Shown one piece after another: positions 31,995-34,807 of a stretch of DNA of 34,807 bases. The notes beneath the pieces are model-generated. The model saw only the letters and a list, made by a program, of their open reading frames with translations, was not told the origin of the DNA and made no database searches. Each line of letters starts with the position of its first letter. Positions within the stretch are counted from its first letter, which is position 1. The position numbers and the translations under genes are program-made. The DNA comes from Bacteroidota bacterium (lineage in GTDB: Bacteria > Bacteroidota > Bacteroidia > B-17B0 > Aurantibacillaceae): the NCBI GenBank assembly GCA_030681615.1, contig JAUXSA010000196.1, forward strand, positions 1 to 34,807, in the 5' to 3' direction.

Positions 31995-34109
31995 ATGAAA
32001 CGCCTTTTATTTATAACGTTTTTATTTACCACCTCTTTTGCCTGGTGCCAGGTGCTCCCAAAAAATATACAAAAGTTAATTGCCGGTCTTGAAGTAAAAA
32101 GCCAATTATCAATTTTAGATTCAGTAGCAAAAATTTATAAAAAAGATAACCCGACTTTATTTATACAGATCAATAAAGCTGCTTTACATATTGCTAAAGC
32201 AAACGATAAAAAAAACGGAACACTTCATTTTTACGTGACGCTTAACCGCTTCTATCGGGCAGAAGGTGTTTTTGATAGCGCCCTTCTATATATTGATAGT
32301 GCCATAAAATTTGCTATCGCGCATAAATTAGAAGATGCGTACGGCGAAATGTACGACTACCAGGGCCTCACTTATATGCGGATGGGTAGTTACGAAAAAG
32401 CTACTGAAGATTTTTTTACAAGTATAAAATATTCAGAAAAAATAAAAGATTCAGCTGGTATCAGGGATGCTTTTGATCACCTTGGCTCAGTTAATTTTTA
32501 TCGCCGAGACCATAAAAGTGCTGTAAAGTTTTATAAAAAAGCTTTAAGCTATTGCTCCTCTAAAAACGTTACACAATATGTTTCAACGTTAGATAATATT
32601 GGTCTTGGTTTTTCAAATCTAACCATGTTTGACTCGGCGTTGTTCTATCAAAAAAGAGCAGTAACAATAATTGAACAGCTAAATGATTCCAGTTTTTTAG
32701 CAGAAAGTTATATAAATATTGGTTCTACGCTTCTAAACCTGAAGCGCTTTAAAGAGGCCGAACTTTATTTTACCAAAGCATATGATATAAACAGCAAACT
32801 AAATAATGAATATGCTTTTCAATTATCCAATTTATACATGGGCAAATTATTTCTTAAAACAGGGAAATTTAATAAGGCAATGCCTTATCTTGAAAAATCG
32901 TTTGCTATCTCTGAAAAATTAAAAATCCCATCGCAAATAAAAGAAGCCGCATTAACATTAACTAATTTATACGACACCATCGGTGATTATAAAAAATCTG
33001 CGCACTATTTCGAAATAGTTGTAAATACTATGGAAGAAACAATGACAGAAGAAAATACCAGGGCTATTAATGAACTTGCGGCCAAATACGAAACTGAAAA
33101 AAAACAACAGCAAATTCAGTTTTTAACTCAGGATAAATTACTTAAAGAAAACAAAATAGAAAAAGACCGGTATATAAAATTATTTATAGGTATTGTTGCG
33201 GGTTTGCTTCTGTTGTTAAGTATTATTTTTATTTATCGTTTCAGAGAAAAGAAAAAAGATAATAATTTATTACAGGAAAAGAATGAAGCGATTGCTTCGC
33301 AAAAAAACGAGATAGAAGAACAAAAGGAAGAACTTCAACATAAAAATAAAGAGATCACCGATAGTATCAATTACGCCAAGCGGATCCAGGCCTCTGTTTT
33401 ACCATCGGTAAACCTTATAAAAAATTTATTTCCTCAATCGTTCATCTATTTTCAACCAAAAGATATTGTAAGTGGCGATTTTTACTGGATAGCACAAAAT
33501 AGTAATTATATTTATTACGCTGTGGCTGATTGTACAGGCCACGGAGTTCCCGGCGCTATGATGAGTATGCTGGGCAACAGCTTGTTAAATCAAATTGTTT
33601 TAAATACTAAAATAATTTCGCCCGATGCCATTTTAAAAGAGCTACATTTTCATGTTGTAAAAACATTAAATGAAAATATGCAACAGCGCGATTCGAAAGA
33701 CGGAATGGACATTGCACTAATAAGAATCGATCTAAAAAACAAACTTGTAGTATATGCAGGTGCCGGAAGACCTTTATATGTGATCAAAAACAATGAACTT
33801 GTAATATATAAGGCCGACAAATATTCAATTGGTGGCATATATGATACACAAGAAGTTTCTTATGCCCTTCACGAAATTAAAATAGATGCGCTTACCCAGC
33901 TGTATATGTTTACAGATGGTGTGCCCGACCAGTTTGGCGGTCCGAAGGGAAAAAAATTCATGACCAAACAATTGCAGGAAATTTTGAAAGAAACCTCTTC
34001 CCTGTCTGTAAATGAGCAAGAGCAACAATTTAAAAACGCTTTTGAATCCTGGAAAAGCCAAGTAGAACAAACCGATGATGTAACGTTGGTATCTGTCCGG
34101 TTATCTTAA
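31995..34109 (+). CDS. TPR-repeat protein with SpoIIE/PP2C phosphatase domain
   Basis: A 704-residue membrane signalling protein. The signal peptide (1-19, FAWCQ) is followed by tetratricopeptide repeats over about 45-345 (for example AYGEMYDYQGLTYMRMGSYEKA, AESYINIGSTLLNLKRFKEAELYF), a membrane helix at about 398-413 (LFIGIVAGLLLLLSIIFIY), a charged coiled coil (about 420-460), and a C-terminal SpoIIE-type phosphatase with YYAVADCTGHGVPGAMMSML (about 503-522), FTDGVPDQFGG (about 638) and DDVTLV (about 693), which carry the metal-binding Asp residues. It probably dephosphorylates a serine-phosphorylated regulator in response to a periplasmic signal. No anti-sigma factor or kinase gene is adjacent. 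Start is ATG; a TTG four codons earlier is less likely. Confidence 0.92.
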   Translation: MKRLLFITFLFTTSFAWCQVLPKNIQKLIAGLEVKSQLSILDSVAKIYKKDNPTLFIQINKAALHIAKANDKKNGTLHFYVTLNRFYRAEGVFDSALLYIDSAIKFAIAHKLEDAYGEMYDYQGLTYMRMGSYEKATEDFFTSIKYSEKIKDSAGIRDAFDHLGSVNFYRRDHKSAVKFYKKALSYCSSKNVTQYVSTLDNIGLGFSNLTMFDSALFYQKRAVTIIEQLNDSSFLAESYINIGSTLLNLKRFKEAELYFTKAYDINSKLNNEYAFQLSNLYMGKLFLKTGKFNKAMPYLEKSFAISEKLKIPSQIKEAALTLTNLYDTIGDYKKSAHYFEIVVNTMEETMTEENTRAINELAAKYETEKKQQQIQFLTQDKLLKENKIEKDRYIKLFIGIVAGLLLLLSIIFIYRFREKKKDNNLLQEKNEAIASQKNEIEEQKEELQHKNKEITDSINYAKRIQASVLPSVNLIKNLFPQSFIYFQPKDIVSGDFYWIAQNSNYIYYAVADCTGHGVPGAMMSMLGNSLLNQIVLNTKIISPDAILKELHFHVVKTLNENMQQRDSKDGMDIALIRIDLKNKLVVYAGAGRPLYVIKNNELVIYKADKYSIGGIYDTQEVSYALHEIKIDALTQLYMFTDGVPDQFGGPKGKKFMTKQLQEILKETSSLSVNEQEQQFKNAFESWKSQVEQTDDVTLVSVRLS

Positions 34110-34143
34110 AACAATAAAATCTCTTTTCAACCATTAAAAATAT

Positions 34144-34151
34144 TACATTTG
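34144..34151 (+). promoter_or_regulatory. Putative -7 box (TACATTTG) for trpS
   Basis: An exact TAnnTTTG match, 10 bases before the trpS ATG at 34162, with TTT at about 17 bases upstream in place of TTG. It predicts a leader of about 6 bases. Confidence 0.5.
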
Positions 34152-34161
34152 CAATACAACT

Positions 34162-34807
34162 ATGACACGTATTTTAACCGGCATCCAAAGCACAAACGTT
34201 CCGCACTTAGGTAATATACTTGGTGCTATTTTACCTGCCATTGAGTTAAGTAAAAAGCCAAACAGCGAAAGTTTATTGTTTATTGCAGATATGCACACGC
34301 TTACCTCGGTTAAAGATGCAGCGTTTATTAAACAAAGCACCAATGCTGTTGCGGCAACCTGGTTAGCGTTTGGTATTGATACGAATAAAACTATTTTTTA
34401 TCGCCAAAGCCGTGTGCCGCAGGTTACAGAATTAACCTGGTATTTAAATTGTTTTACGCCCTATCCAATGTTGGCTAATGCACATTCATTTAAAGATAAA
34501 AGCGATCGTTTAAGCGATGTGAATGCAGGCTTATTTATTTATCCGGTATTAATGGCTGCCGATATTTTATTGTACGATGCGCATAAAGTACCCGTTGGTA
34601 AAGACCAGGTACAACATTTAGAAATTACAGCAGACATTGCGCGTTCCTTCAATCATAAAGTGGGAAAAGAAATTTTTGTGATACCTGAAGCCTTAACCGA
34701 TGACCGTGTTATGATAGTGCCGGGCATTGACGGACAAAAAATGAGTAAGTCGTATAACAATTTTATTAATCTTTTTTTACCTGAAAAGGAATTAAAAAAA
34801 GTAGTGA
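34162..34807 (+). CDS. trpS: Tryptophan-tRNA ligase (partial, 5' part)
   Basis: The first 215 residues of a class I aminoacyl-tRNA synthetase that charges tRNA-Trp, cut by the right edge. It begins MTRILTGIQSTNVPHLGN, with HLGN as the HIGH-type ATP motif; FIADMHTLTSVKD, YPVLMAADILLYDAHKVPVG and VPGIDGQKMSKSYNN with the KMSKS loop follow (about 191-195). All match bacterial TrpRS. Start is ATG. The missing part is the anticodon-binding helical domain. Confidence 0.96.
   Translation, partial: MTRILTGIQSTNVPHLGNILGAILPAIELSKKPNSESLLFIADMHTLTSVKDAAFIKQSTNAVAATWLAFGIDTNKTIFYRQSRVPQVTELTWYLNCFTPYPMLANAHSFKDKSDRLSDVNAGLFIYPVLMAADILLYDAHKVPVGKDQVQHLEITADIARSFNHKVGKEIFVIPEALTDDRVMIVPGIDGQKMSKSYNNFINLFLPEKELKKVV

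Noticed and set aside
1-34807. CRISPR arrays, tRNA, rRNA, tmRNA, transposase genes, phage genes
   Set aside because: I looked for regular spaced repeats, cloverleaf ends with CCA, conserved rRNA stretches and transposase motifs, and saw none.

Overview
This window is chromosomal DNA from a low-GC member of the Bacteroidota. The evidence is family content found mainly in that phylum: PorT of the type IX secretion system, DUF4271 beside HemD, DUF5777, an IPExxxVDY-family protein, the HU / RNase G neighbourhood beside mutY, and a bTHX ribosomal protein. Several genes also carry Bacteroidota-type TAnnTTTG -7 promoter boxes. I cannot place it to genus. Almost everything is core housekeeping; there is no phage, transposase gene, CRISPR array, tRNA or rRNA.

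Layout. 1-927 (-): 5' part of a secreted SBBP beta-propeller protein running off the left edge. 1019-4782 (-): a LytS-like sensor kinase with an extracellular propeller and Y_Y_Y domain, followed by its LytTR response regulator. 4841-7860 (-): HU-like protein, membrane-anchored TPR protein, a 29-residue mS38/COX24-like ribosomal protein and RNase G. 8000-12473 (+): mutY, YceI-like, DUF5777 barrel, DUF4271 and hemD, tightly spaced. 12483-12914 (-): rnpA, divergent from the short bTHX gene (12934-13104, +), then a YkgJ-type protein and a lipoprotein. 14121-21164 (-): nine closely spaced genes read acpP, fabF, rnc, IPExxxVDY, pdxH, agmatinase family, TlpA-like, ribE, DUF6567-like lipoprotein. 21321-21635 (-): small His-rich membrane protein. 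21820-26448 (+): rimP, nusA, infB behind a structured leader. 26449-26854 is the only gene-free stretch over 300 bases; it holds a terminator and palindromes ahead of an unrecognised gene (26855-27427). 27437-27582: a small inverted-repeat element. 27595-29447 (-): panD, a UPF0104-type flippase-like membrane protein and rfaE2. 29550-34109 (+): porT, an FAD oxidoreductase and a TPR/SpoIIE phosphatase. 34162 to the right edge (+): the start of trpS.

The genes fall into translation and RNA metabolism (rng, rnc, rnpA, rimP, nusA, infB, bTHX, mS38-like, trpS), fatty acid synthesis (acpP, fabF), cofactor synthesis (hemD, ribE, pdxH, panD), envelope functions (porT, rfaE2, flippase-like, lipoproteins) and signalling (LytS/LytTR pair, SpoIIE-TPR). 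I do not see a wholly new multigene system. The most unusual observations are a 146-bp inverted-repeat element, a lysine-rich histone-like extension on HemD close to a bTHX with a similar tail, a porT without a standard start codon upstream of its signal peptide, structured leaders in front of rng and rimP, and a branched RNA fold between the His-rich gene and acpP.
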